Positions 34,311 through 42,078 of a stretch of DNA of 45,120 nucleotides are shown one piece after another. The DNA is from Roseococcus sp. Its GTDB lineage: Bacteria; Pseudomonadota; Alphaproteobacteria; Acetobacterales; Acetobacteraceae. The DNA lies in NCBI RefSeq assembly GCF_019747315.1, contig NZ_JAIEQY010000040.1, forward strand, positions 1 to 45,120, read 5' to 3'. Below the pieces are notes generated by a model. It was not told the origin of the DNA. It was given only the letters and a program-made list of their open reading frames with translations, and did no database searches. Made by a program: the position numbers and the translations under genes. The stretch's first letter is position 1. Every line of letters begins with the position of its first letter.

Positions 34311-34506
34311 CGGGATGTTCCGTCCTAGTCGCCGCATGGCGGGATGCCTTGGCTTCGACAGGGGCAGAATGGGCGCCAGTTTTCGCATTGGCCAATAGGC
34401 AGGAACGATCCTTTCCATTGGAAACGCATGACCCCTCATATCCCTGCCTGGAATGGCGATGGGCAGCTGGACCCATGCAAGCCCTGCCGAAGCGCGGGGT
34501 CTTCTC

Positions 34507-34857
34507 TCAGCGCCAGAGCTTCCGCGCGCGGAGAAACCCCCGGTAGCCGAGCTCCAGCATGGGCGCGACCACCGGCAGCGCCGCCACCCGGCCAAGCCAG
34601 GCCCAGCCCGGCAGCGCGCTCCAGAGCGCCGCGAACGCCGCCGCCCCGCTCGCCATCCGTCCATCCGCCCGGCGCACATGCATGCGGGCCAGTGCCGCCT
34701 CCCGCGTCAGGCCGGGCGCCAGCGGGGCATCGGGCTGGGATACATCCACGAAGCACAGCGCCTCCGCCCCGCGCGCGCGCCGATAGGTCGCGATCTCGCG
34801 CGAGCAGACGGGGCAGGCGCCGTCGTAATAGATCTCGGTGCGGGGAGCTTTAGCCAT
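34507..34857 (-). CDS. DCC-type thiol-disulfide oxidoreductase family protein (DUF393), copy 1
   Basis: This 116-residue protein starts MAKAPRTEIYYDGACPVC, with the DGxCxxC motif of the DCC/DUF393 family, predicted to have a thioredoxin-like fold and thiol-disulfide activity. No signal peptide is seen. It differs from copy 2 (35760-36110) at only three or so residues, all in the N-terminus and at RADGRMAS. The 196 bp between it and the secreted protein gene hold no gene but contain a perfect ATTGGCCAAT palindrome (34387-34396). In copy 2 this gene is divergent from a Coq7-like gene; in copy 1 that neighbour is absent. Confidence 0.85.
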   Translation of the reverse strand: MAKAPRTEIYYDGACPVCSREIATYRRARGAEALCFVDVSQPDAPLAPGLTREAALARMHVRRADGRMASGAAAFAALWSALPGWAWLGRVAALPVVAPMLELGYRGFLRARKLWR

Positions 34858-35110
34858 GCGAGGCAGATGGTGGGCTTGCCGCCCGCCGCAACCGGGCGAT
34901 GTGGCGGAGCGTCATCCGGACGGGGTGTGTATCAGCAGCCAGCTTGGGTGGAACGTTGCCGGTGCAGGTGCGCGGGCCAGGATCTAAATGGCGAGCGCCG
35001 CCGGGGACGAGTCCTGAGACGTGGAGTCGAAGGCGCCGGTCTTGTCCGGCAGCGGCGCCGCGGAACCGCACCTCGGGCCATGCTTCCGCCGCCCGAGGGC
35101 CCGGCTCGGT

Positions 35111-35563
35111 CTACCGGCGGCCGGGGCAAGTCGGCGTCAGCGCATTCACCACCGACCAGGCCTCCGGCAGCTGGTTCAGCTGGTTGATCTGGCCCGGGAC
35201 GCGGAGGATGCCGACCACCACGTCAATCGGCTGATACGACGTCAAGGTGAAGGTGCGCGAAGCTTCCGTCCAGCGCGAGCCGGTCGGGAAGCTCCCCGCC
35301 AGCGCGGGGGTCACCGTGAGGCTGACGGTCCCGGCGGATTGGTTCTGGAACACCGCGTGGTAGCTGACCAGGGTGTGGTCGGACCTCACATCCGGCACGG
35401 CATAGGCCTGGTAGATCATCAGCCGGCTTTCCGTCGCGGGCGGCACCGGGACGAAGGGGAGCTGAGCCACACAAAGCTGGCGCTGCTGCGCCGCCGCCGG
35501 AAGGGCAAGACCCACCGTCCCCATGAGGGCCAGCGCGGAGAGCAGGATTCGAGTCGTTTTCAT
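35111..35563 (-). CDS. Secreted two-cysteine protein of unknown function, copy 2
   Basis: Paralogue of 33858-34310, also 150 residues with the same signal peptide (one change, Ile to Leu) and both cysteines kept (QLCVAQL, PTCPGRR). Differences cluster in the mature part, for example FVPVPPATESRLMIYQ against FPPVAPATVSQLVVYQ, and TPALAGSFPTGSRWTEAS against RPALAGNFPPGSRWSEPS. The reading frame is intact and substitutions are spread over the domain, so both copies appear functional and are diverging. Function unknown; the export signal puts it in the periplasm or outside the cell. Confidence 0.75.
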   Translation of the reverse strand: MKTTRILLSALALMGTVGLALPAAAQQRQLCVAQLPFVPVPPATESRLMIYQAYAVPDVRSDHTLVSYHAVFQNQSAGTVSLTVTPALAGSFPTGSRWTEASRTFTLTSYQPIDVVVGILRVPGQINQLNQLPEAWSVVNALTPTCPGRR

Positions 35564-35759
35564 CGGGATGTTCCGTCCTAGTCGCCGCATGGCGGGATGC
35601 CTTGGCTTCGACAGGGGCAGAATGGGCGCCAGTTTTCGCATTGGCCAATAGGCAGGAACGATCCTTTCCATTGGAAACGCATGACCCCTCATATCCCTGC
35701 CTGGAATGGCGATGGGCAGCTGGACCCATGCAAGCCCTGCCGAAGCGCGGGGTCTTCTC

Positions 35760-36110
35760 TCAGCGCCAGAGCTTCCGCGCGCGGAGAAACCCCCGGTAGC
35801 CGAGCTCCAGCATGGGCGCGACCACCGGCAGCGCCGCCACCCGGCCAAGCCAGGCCCAGCCCGGCAGCGCGCTCCAGAGCGCCGCGAACGCCGCCGCCCC
35901 GCTCGCCATCCCGCCATCCGCCCGCCGCACATGCATGCGCGCCAGCGCTGCCTCCCGCGTCAGGCCGGGCGCCAGCGGGGCATCGGGCTGCGAGACATCC
36001 ACGAAGCACAGCGCTTCCGCTCCGCGCGCGCGCCGATAGGTCGCGATCTCGCGCGAGCAGACTGGGCAGGCGCCATCGTAATAGATCTCGGTGCGGGGTG
36101 ATTCAGCCAT
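35760..36110 (-). CDS. DCC-type thiol-disulfide oxidoreductase family protein (DUF393), copy 2
   Basis: Nearly identical to copy 1 (34507-34857): 116 residues, MAESPRTEIYYDGACPVC, with the DGxCxxC redox motif. Its last 150 codons' worth of shared DNA falls in the tract that looks perfectly identical between the copies. It is divergent from the Coq7-like gene with only 53 bp between the two ATGs, so the two promoters must overlap. Thiol-redox function is a family prediction; a link to the secreted two-Cys protein is only suggested by co-duplication. Confidence 0.85.
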   Translation of the reverse strand: MAESPRTEIYYDGACPVCSREIATYRRARGAEALCFVDVSQPDAPLAPGLTREAALARMHVRRADGGMASGAAAFAALWSALPGWAWLGRVAALPVVAPMLELGYRGFLRARKLWR

Positions 36111-36163
36111 GCGAGGCAGATGGTGGGCTTGCCGCCCGCCGCAACCGGGCGATATGCCGCGCC

Positions 36164-36685
36164 ATGCAAGCTTACCCCGACTGGCTGATCGCCGAACTCC
36201 GCTCCGACCATGCCGGCGAGACCGGCGCCGTCATGATCTATCGCGGCATCCTCGTCTTCTGCCGCGACGCGACCCTGCGCGACTTCGCCAGCCGCCACAT
36301 GGCGACGGAAGAAGGCCATCTCCGCCTCATCGAGGAGGTGCTGCCCCGCGCCCAGCATTCCCGCCTGCTGCCCATCTGGCGTGTCGCCGGCTGGATCACC
36401 GGCGCCCTGCCCGCGCTGTTCGGCCCGCGCGCCGTCTATGCGACGATCGACGCCGTCGAGACCTTCGTGGATCACCACTACCAGCAGCAGATCGACCGCC
36501 TGGACGCCGAGGGCATCTTCCCCGAATTGCGCGCCATGCTCGCCCGCTGCCAGGAAGAGGAGGTGCATCACCGCGACGAGGCGCGGGAGATGCATGCCGG
36601 CGTGGTGGGCGCCCTGCTGCGCTTCTGGGGCCGCCTGGTCGGCTTCGGCAGCGAGGCCGCGGTCATGGCCGCGAAGCGCGTCTGA
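36164..36685 (+). CDS. Demethoxyubiquinone hydroxylase family protein (Coq7/CatA-like)
   Basis: This 173-residue di-iron protein has the six ligands of the Coq7 family: E19 (HAGETGAV), E50 with H52 (EEGH), E99 (DAVETFVDHH), and E132 with H135 (EEEVHH). Coq7 hydroxylates demethoxyubiquinone late in ubiquinone synthesis at the membrane. ATG 36164 gives the normal N-terminus (MQAYPDWLIAELRSDHAGE); the open frame upstream belongs to the duplicated unit. The next gene follows after 3 bp. Confidence 0.92.
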   Translation: MQAYPDWLIAELRSDHAGETGAVMIYRGILVFCRDATLRDFASRHMATEEGHLRLIEEVLPRAQHSRLLPIWRVAGWITGALPALFGPRAVYATIDAVETFVDHHYQQQIDRLDAEGIFPELRAMLARCQEEEVHHRDEAREMHAGVVGALLRFWGRLVGFGSEAAVMAAKRV

Positions 36686-36688
36686 GGC

Positions 36689-37117
36689 GTGCTCGCCTAC
36701 CTGACCCTCGCCGCCTCGGCCTTCATCGCCGCCACGGTCTTTCCCCTGCAATCCGAGGCGGTGCTGGTCGGGCTGATGCTGACCGGGGATCACACCGTCT
36801 GCCTGCTCGTCCTGGTCGCGAGCCTGGCCAACACCGCGGGCTCGGTGGTGAACTGGTGGCTGGGCGGCGTGATCCACCGCTACCGGGATCGGCGCTGGTT
36901 CCCCGCCTCGCCCGAGGCGCTGGCCCGGGCCGAGGGGTGGTATCGCCGCTGGGGCCACTGGTCCCTGATGCTGAGCTGGGCGCCCATCATCGGCGATCCG
37001 CTGACCGTCATCGCCGGCGTGCTGCGTGAGCCGCTTTGGCGCTTCCTGATCCTGGTGGCGCTGGCCAAGACCGGGCGCTACGTCACGCTCGCGCTTATCA
37101 CGCTGGGGCTCACCTGA
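36689..37117 (+). CDS. YqaA/DedA-like small membrane protein
   Basis: This 142-residue protein has membrane segments near residues 1-20, 23-45, 90-110 and 118-140 and the pattern of YqaA-family (VTT/DedA-like) proteins: FPLQSEAVLVGLML, NTAGSVVNWWLG and WAPIIGDPLTVIAGVLREP. The GTG start at 36689 is 3 bp after the Coq7-like stop, so the two are probably co-transcribed. DedA-like proteins affect membrane lipid scrambling and proton homeostasis; the specific role is unknown. Confidence 0.8.
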   Translation: MLAYLTLAASAFIAATVFPLQSEAVLVGLMLTGDHTVCLLVLVASLANTAGSVVNWWLGGVIHRYRDRRWFPASPEALARAEGWYRRWGHWSLMLSWAPIIGDPLTVIAGVLREPLWRFLILVALAKTGRYVTLALITLGLT

Positions 37118-37131
37118 GACGGTTGCGTTTC

Positions 37132-38673
37132 ATGGGCGCGGTGTCACATGATGTTGACATGCTCGAGCGATCCCAGGACCTGCGCCCCCACGCCATCATC
37201 ATCGGCTCCGGTTTCGGTGGCCTCGCCGCTGCCGTGCGCCTGGGTGCGCGCGGCTATCGCGTCACCGTGCTGGAGAAGCTCGATGGCCCCGGCGGGCGTG
37301 CCTATGTCTACCGCCAGGACGGCTACACCTTCGATGCCGGGCCCACCATCATCACGGCGCCCTACATCCTGGAGGAGCTCTGGACGCTCTGCGGGCGGAC
37401 CATGTCCGACGACATCGACCTGCGCGCCATCGACCCCTTCTACAAGATCCGTTTCGACGATGGTGAGACCTTCGCCTGCACGGCCGATCTGGACGGGATG
37501 CGCGCCGAGGTGGGGCGCATCTCGCCTGGGGATGTGGAGGGCTTCGACCGCTTCATCCGCGACAGCGAGGCCATCTACAAGGTCGCCTTCGAGGAACTGG
37601 CGGACCAGCCCTTCCATCGCTTCACCACCATGCTGCGCGCCATTCCCAACATGCTGCGCCTGGGTGGTTACCTGACGGTCCACCAGAAGGTCGCGACCTA
37701 TTTCAAGAACGAGAAGCTGCGCGTCGCCTTCAGCTTCCACCCTCTGCTGATCGGCGGGAATCCCTTCACCACCACCGCGTATTACTGCCTGATCGCGCAT
37801 CTGGAGCGGCTGCACCGCGTGCATTACGCGATGGGCGGCACGGGGGCGATCGTGCGCGGCCTGGTCGGCCTGGTCGAGCATGTCGGCGGCACCATGCGCT
37901 ATGAGGCGGATGTCGCGCAGATCACCGTGGAGAATGGCCGCGCGACCGGCGTGCGCCTGGCCTCCGGCGAGCACCTTCCGGCCGAGGTCGTGGTCTCCAA
38001 CGCCGATGTGGCCTGGACCTACAGCAAGCTGCTCTCCGAGACACCGCGCAAGCGCTGGACGGATCGCAAGCTGGGCCGCGCGCGGTATTCCATGTCGCTC
38101 TTCGTCTGGTATTTCGGGACCACGAAGCGCTTCGAGGATGTCTACCACCACACCATGGTGCTCGGCCCGCGCTATCGCGAGTTGCTGAAGGACATCTTCA
38201 CCACGAAGCGGCTGGCCGAGGATTTCAGCCTGTACCTGCACCGGCCGACGGCGAGCGACCCCTCGCTCGCGCCGCCCGGCTGCGATGCCTTCTATGTGCT
38301 GGCCCCCGTGCCGCATCTGGGCAGCGGGACGGATTGGCGCGCTCAGGCCGAGCCCTACCGCGCCGCCATTCAGAAGCGCCTGGAGGAGACGGTGATGCCG
38401 GGCCTGGGCGATGTGATCGCGACGTCGCACATCCTCACGCCGCAGGATTTCCAGGACCGGCTGAGCTCGGTGAATGGCGCCGCCTTCTCGCTGGAGCCGC
38501 AGCTCTTCCAGAGCGCCTGGTTCCGCCCGCACAACAAGAGCGAGGAGGTGGAGGGGCTCTATCTGGTGGGGGCCGGCACGCATCCCGGCGCCGGCGTGCC
38601 GGGGGTGATTTCCTCGGCCCAGGTGCTGGACGAGATCGTGCCCGACCCTGTGCCGATCCGTCAGCCCGCGTAG
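37132..38673 (+). CDS. crtI: Phytoene desaturase (CrtI type)
   Basis: This enzyme of about 513 residues desaturates phytoene toward coloured carotenoids. The FAD motif is IIIGSGFGGLAAAVRLGARG near the N-terminus, followed by EKLDGPGGRAY and FDAGPTIITAP; FSFHPLLIGGNPF and the C-terminal LYLVGAGTHPGAGVPGV are typical of bacterial CrtI. Start is uncertain: ATG 37132 or ATG 37159 (MLERSQ). A TGT-N12-ACA dyad lies at the second. No phytoene synthase is in the window, so the rest of the pathway is elsewhere. The 3' end overlaps the convergent membrane protein gene by 13 bp. Confidence 0.93.
   Translation: MGAVSHDVDMLERSQDLRPHAIIIGSGFGGLAAAVRLGARGYRVTVLEKLDGPGGRAYVYRQDGYTFDAGPTIITAPYILEELWTLCGRTMSDDIDLRAIDPFYKIRFDDGETFACTADLDGMRAEVGRISPGDVEGFDRFIRDSEAIYKVAFEELADQPFHRFTTMLRAIPNMLRLGGYLTVHQKVATYFKNEKLRVAFSFHPLLIGGNPFTTTAYYCLIAHLERLHRVHYAMGGTGAIVRGLVGLVEHVGGTMRYEADVAQITVENGRATGVRLASGEHLPAEVVVSNADVAWTYSKLLSETPRKRWTDRKLGRARYSMSLFVWYFGTTKRFEDVYHHTMVLGPRYRELLKDIFTTKRLAEDFSLYLHRPTASDPSLAPPGCDAFYVLAPVPHLGSGTDWRAQAEPYRAAIQKRLEETVMPGLGDVIATSHILTPQDFQDRLSSVNGAAFSLEPQLFQSAWFRPHNKSEEVEGLYLVGAGTHPGAGVPGVISSAQVLDEIVPDPVPIRQPA
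37142..37159. promoter_or_regulatory. TGT-N12-ACA dyad at the crtI start (PpsR/CrtJ-like)
   Basis: TGTCACATGATGTTGACA has TGTCA/TGACA arms separated by 8 bp and fits the TGT-N12-ACA site of the PpsR/CrtJ repressors of pigment genes. It lies directly before the ATG at 37159. A single match to a loose consensus; no PpsR gene is in view. Confidence 0.35.
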
Positions 38674-39404
38674 CTCTCCGCCGCGCGCCGCGCGCGGAAC
38701 TGCACCGCCACCCGGCGCTGGTGATAGATGATCAGCGCGAGGCCGGTGATGAGCGGGATGGACCAGAGGCCCGGGTGCAGCGCCAACTCCGGCAGGATCC
38801 GCACCGAGCCGAAGGCGAAGAAGGCCGTGTAGACCGAGATCCCGGCGCCCACGAGCGCCTTGATATGCTCGTCCAGCCAGTCCTTCTCGCCGCGCACGGG
38901 CTTGTAGAGGAAGCGCAGGTTGGTCCCTGCGGTCGCGAGGCCCACCACCGTCAGCCCGATCATCAGGAATTGCCCGATGATCCAGCCCTGGATGGCGGAA
39001 TTCACGGCGGCCGCGATCAGGATGAATTGCAGCGCGACATTGAACCACGTGAGGTTCCGCGCATGGTCCCGCCGGTTCTGCACGCAAAGCCAGCCATACC
39101 AGGCGAGGTTGATGGTGAGGATCCCCATATGCAGCATCAGCCAGCCGAAGATGCCGCGGATGAAGGGCGCCTCGAACATGCCTTCCAGATGCGGGTGCGT
39201 CGCCATCGGTTCATAGATGGTGAGCAGGCTCATGCAGATGGCGAAGGCGCCAGTGGCCAGCATGCAGATCGTGAAGACCTTGCCCCAGCGCTTGTGGTTC
39301 ACGCCGCCCTTGCGGCCGATGACCGGCACCCAGAAGGCGATGGCGCCGATGCTGCCGGTGACGATGTGCACCGCGACCAGCGCGTGAAAGACATGCAGTT
39401 CCAT
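38661..39404 (-). CDS. Multi-pass membrane protein, DUF2306-like
   Basis: This 247-residue protein has six to seven predicted membrane helices. The N-terminal HVFHALVAVHIVTGSIGAIAFWVP followed by GRKGGVNHKRWGKVFTICM resembles DUF2306-type membrane proteins (His in the first helices, then a short basic loop with HxRxG), but the match is from memory and loose. The function is unknown. It is convergent with crtI (13-bp overlap of the coding ends) and divergent from the P450 gene, with about 100 bp between the starts. Confidence 0.65.
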   Translation of the reverse strand: MELHVFHALVAVHIVTGSIGAIAFWVPVIGRKGGVNHKRWGKVFTICMLATGAFAICMSLLTIYEPMATHPHLEGMFEAPFIRGIFGWLMLHMGILTINLAWYGWLCVQNRRDHARNLTWFNVALQFILIAAAVNSAIQGWIIGQFLMIGLTVVGLATAGTNLRFLYKPVRGEKDWLDEHIKALVGAGISVYTAFFAFGSVRILPELALHPGLWSIPLITGLALIIYHQRRVAVQFRARRAAESYAG

Positions 39405-39504
39405 GGGGGGACGACCTCACCTCTTGGAATGACAATGCAGCTTGACACATGGGCTTGTAAAGCACGAACGTCGGGCCAGTGGCGTGCGCCGGGGATGGGT
39501 CGGA

Positions 39505-40884
39505 ATGGTATCGGAATCAACTCTCTACGAGCCGCCGCGGCCCAAGCCTCTCTCGCCGGTCCTGGCCCTGATCCGCGCCGCCGCGCGCGGCGATGGGGAC
39601 CTGCTGAGCCTGCTCCCGGCCGAGGCCTACCGGATGGCGATCGGCCCGCTCGGCTATTCGCGGCGCTCCATCGTCATCGTGAACGCGCCCGAGCTGGTCC
39701 GCACCATCCTCTACGACACCAAGGACATCTTCCCGAAGAACGACCTGATGGTGGATGCGCTGGAGCCCCTGGTGGGCAATTCCATCTTCGTCTCCAGCGG
39801 CCCCGAATGGCGCCGCCAGCGCGCGATGATCGACCCTGCCTTCAGCATGATGCGCGTGAACCGCGCCTTCACCCCCATGCGCGCCGCCGTGGATGATTGC
39901 GAGGCGAAGCTGGACGCGGAGGGTGGCCGCTTCTCGCTCGACCTGCTGATGAGCCACCTGACGGCGGATGTGATCTGCCGCACCGTCTTCTCCACCTCGC
40001 TGGCCACCCAGACGGCGCATGATGTCTTCGAGGCCTTCACGGTGTTCGAGCGCAGCGTGGCGCAGGTGGAGTATCGCCGCCTCATCATGGACCCGGCCTT
40101 CAAGCCGGTCGTGCAGAAGCCCGAGGTTCTGGAGGCCTGCGCGAAAATCCGCGGTCATTTGGGCGACCTGGTGGACACCCACCTGGCCGAGGGCCACAGC
40201 TTCGACGACATCGCGACGGCCGTGATCGCGGCGCGCGACAATTTCGACCAGAAGGCCTTCAGCCGGAAGGAATTGCTGGATCAGCTGGGCGTGCTGTTCC
40301 TGGCCGGTCACGAGACCTCGGCCAGCGCGCTCACCTGGGTGTTCTTCCTCATCGCGACGCAGCCCGAAGTGGTGCGCCGCATCCGCGCCGAGGTGGACGA
40401 GGTGGTGGGCGAGGGCGAGGTGGAGTTCGAGCACACGCGCCGCATGCCCTACATCATGAACGTCTTCCGCGAGACATTGCGCCTCTACCCGCCCATCACC
40501 TTCCTGCCGCGCGTGGCGCTGGAGGATACGATGCTGGGCGAAAAGCGTGTGAAGCGGGGCGCCATGATCATGGTGGCCCCCTGGATCCTGCACCGGCATG
40601 ACCTCTATTGGCGCAACCCGCATGGCTTCGACCCCGACCGCTTCCTGCCCGAACGCAAGGAGGAGCTGACGCCCGGCGCCTATCTCCCCTTCGGCATCGG
40701 CCCGCGTGTCTGCGTCGGTGCCGCCTTCGCCCAGACCGAGGCGGCGCTGATCGTGGCGCGGCTCATCCGCCGCTACGACTTCCATTTGGAGGAGGCGGAA
40801 AAGGTGCGTCCCGCCGCGCGCCTGACGACGCGGCCGACGAAGCAGATCATGTGTCGCGTGACACGCGCGGGGAAAACTTCGTGA
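39505..40884 (+). CDS. Cytochrome P450
   Basis: This 459-residue P450 has the I-helix motif AGHETS (267-272), the K-helix E323-x2-R326 (ETLR), the PERF-like region DPDRFLPER, and the heme loop FGIGPRVCVGAAFA with Cys403 as the iron ligand. No membrane anchor is seen, so it is a soluble bacterial P450 that needs a separate ferredoxin system, absent here. It is between crtI and an ATP-grasp gene; a carotenoid or terpenoid substrate is plausible by context only. ATG 39505 is chosen because upstream in-frame codons lack family similarity. The C-terminal codons fall in a 23-bp tandem repeat. Confidence 0.92.
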   Translation: MVSESTLYEPPRPKPLSPVLALIRAAARGDGDLLSLLPAEAYRMAIGPLGYSRRSIVIVNAPELVRTILYDTKDIFPKNDLMVDALEPLVGNSIFVSSGPEWRRQRAMIDPAFSMMRVNRAFTPMRAAVDDCEAKLDAEGGRFSLDLLMSHLTADVICRTVFSTSLATQTAHDVFEAFTVFERSVAQVEYRRLIMDPAFKPVVQKPEVLEACAKIRGHLGDLVDTHLAEGHSFDDIATAVIAARDNFDQKAFSRKELLDQLGVLFLAGHETSASALTWVFFLIATQPEVVRRIRAEVDEVVGEGEVEFEHTRRMPYIMNVFRETLRLYPPITFLPRVALEDTMLGEKRVKRGAMIMVAPWILHRHDLYWRNPHGFDPDRFLPERKEELTPGAYLPFGIGPRVCVGAAFAQTEAALIVARLIRRYDFHLEEAEKVRPAARLTTRPTKQIMCRVTRAGKTS

Positions 40885-40912
40885 CACGCGCGGGGAAAAG
40901 CTTGTGACGCGC
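40858..40912. repeat. Tandem 23-bp repeat (2.4 units) at the P450/ATP-grasp junction
   Basis: GTGACACGCGCGGGGAAAA occurs at 40858-40876 and 40881-40899, each followed by four bases (CTTC, GCTT), and a third partial unit GTGACGCGC begins at 40904. The first unit encodes the last P450 residues, and the stop codon falls at the start of unit 2; the ATP-grasp ATG follows 6 bp after the partial unit. Confidence 0.85.
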
Positions 40913-40917
40913 ACGAG

Positions 40918-42051
40918 ATGAGCCGGACGGTCCTGCTCACGCTGGGCCGCCTGCCCAAGGCGCTCGACATCGCGCGCAGCTTCGCGATGATCGGGTGGCG
41001 CGTCGTGATCGCCGAGCCCTTCAAGCGGCACCTGGCCGGCGCCTCCAACAGTGTGGCGAAGAGCTACCAGGTGACGGCGCCCGTGATCAGCAAGCGCCGC
41101 TACCTGGAGGAGCTTGCCGCCATCGTCGCGGCCGAGGGCGTGGAGCTGGTGGTGCCCGTCTCGGAGGAGACGATGCATGTCACCTTCCTGCGCGAGCTGG
41201 TGCCCGATCACGTCCGCATCTTCACCATGCCGCCGGATGCGCTGCTGCCCGCCTATGACAAGCACGGCTTCATCCACCTGGCCGAGGCCGCCGGCGTGAG
41301 CGTGCCGCAGACGCAGGCCATCGGCACGCCGGGTGCGGCGGCGCTGGTAGCCAGCGGCCCCGTGGTGGTGAAGCCCGTGCATTCCTGCTCGGGCCGCGGC
41401 GTGCGCATCCTGCCGGCCGGCAGCGCCCTGCCGGTGGAGACCGGCAGTGTCGTCCAGCGCTTCATCCCGGGCGAGGTGCATTCCTCCTGCTCCATCGCGC
41501 ATGAGGGGCGGGTCCTCTCCACCGTGATCTATCGCGGCGCGCTGTTCTCAGGCTCCGTCGCCATCGCCTTCGAGCGTGTGGTGAACCCGGTGCGCTTCGA
41601 GGCCTGGATCGAGCGCTTTGTCCGGCACGTGAACTGGAGCGGCTTCATCTCCTTCGACTTCGTACTCGATGAAGCGGGCCAGCCGCATGGCATCGAGTGC
41701 AACCCGCGCACCACCAGCGGCCTGCATTTCTTCGAGACCGCCGACATCGCCCCCGCCATCCTCGAGGCCCGCCCGCCACGCCACCGCGAAACGCTGCGCC
41801 TCCAGCAATTCTATTCCTGCCTGACCGAGACGCAGAAATCCGTCCTCACGCCCCGCCAATTCCCGCGCAACCTGCGCGCGCTGCTGACCACGCCCGACGT
41901 CACCTGGGATGCCCGGGACAAGCGCCCTTTCCTGACGATGACCTGGACGTCCTGGGAGATCATCCAGCGCGCGATGAAGGCGGGCACGACCTTCGGCGAG
42001 GTCGCGACGCTGGATGTCGGCTGGTATGAGGGCGAATCTGCCCCAGCTTGA
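40918..42051 (+). CDS. ATP-grasp domain protein of unknown substrate
   Basis: This 377-residue protein has an N-terminal pre-ATP-grasp Rossmann-like domain (VLLTLGRLPKALDIARSFAMIGW), then the ATP-grasp core with PVVVKPVHSCSGRGVRIL (nucleotide-binding Lys and Gly-rich loop) and the metal-binding FDFVLDEAGQPHGIECNPRTTSG (Glu-Cys-Asn). ATP-grasp enzymes join a carboxylate to an amine or thiol through an acyl phosphate. The closest types are CarB-like ligases in natural product loci. It starts 33 bp after the P450 stop and may share its transcript. The substrate is unknown. Confidence 0.86.
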   Translation: MSRTVLLTLGRLPKALDIARSFAMIGWRVVIAEPFKRHLAGASNSVAKSYQVTAPVISKRRYLEELAAIVAAEGVELVVPVSEETMHVTFLRELVPDHVRIFTMPPDALLPAYDKHGFIHLAEAAGVSVPQTQAIGTPGAAALVASGPVVVKPVHSCSGRGVRILPAGSALPVETGSVVQRFIPGEVHSSCSIAHEGRVLSTVIYRGALFSGSVAIAFERVVNPVRFEAWIERFVRHVNWSGFISFDFVLDEAGQPHGIECNPRTTSGLHFFETADIAPAILEARPPRHRETLRLQQFYSCLTETQKSVLTPRQFPRNLRALLTTPDVTWDARDKRPFLTMTWTSWEIIQRAMKAGTTFGEVATLDVGWYEGESAPA

Positions 42052-42078
42052 TCCATGCGGGCTGGATCAAGAGAAAGA

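Larger units (their letters stand above)
33858..34902. repeat. Duplicated two-gene unit, copy 1
   Basis: About 1,045 bp carrying the secreted protein gene and the DCC gene, repeated at 35111-36155 with a constant offset of 1,253 bp; a 208-bp unique spacer separates the copies. By eye 34275-34658 is identical to 35528-35911, whereas both flanks differ at many positions. Confidence 0.9.
35111..36155. repeat. Duplicated two-gene unit, copy 2
   Basis: Second copy of the unit at 33858-34902. The similarity ends around GCGAT just before the Coq7-like gene start. The copy adjoining Coq7 may be the older one, because the gene context there has a natural divergent promoter region. Confidence 0.9.

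Noticed and set aside
34311-34506. A small gene in the 196 bp between the duplicated genes
   Set aside because: Short frames exist on both strands but are identical in both copies because the whole tract is identical, and none has a convincing start site or domain.
40858-40912. CRISPR-like array
   Set aside because: Only two and a half direct units follow each other without spacers, and no cas genes are near.
39517-41502. Long minus-strand open frame opposite the P450 and ATP-grasp genes
   Set aside because: It overlaps two well-supported genes, has no recognisable domain and shows the His/Asp/Gln-rich look of antisense GC-rich DNA.
37132-42051. Part of a photosynthesis gene cluster
   Set aside because: crtI alone is not enough; no bch, puf or puh genes and no crtB are present in the window.
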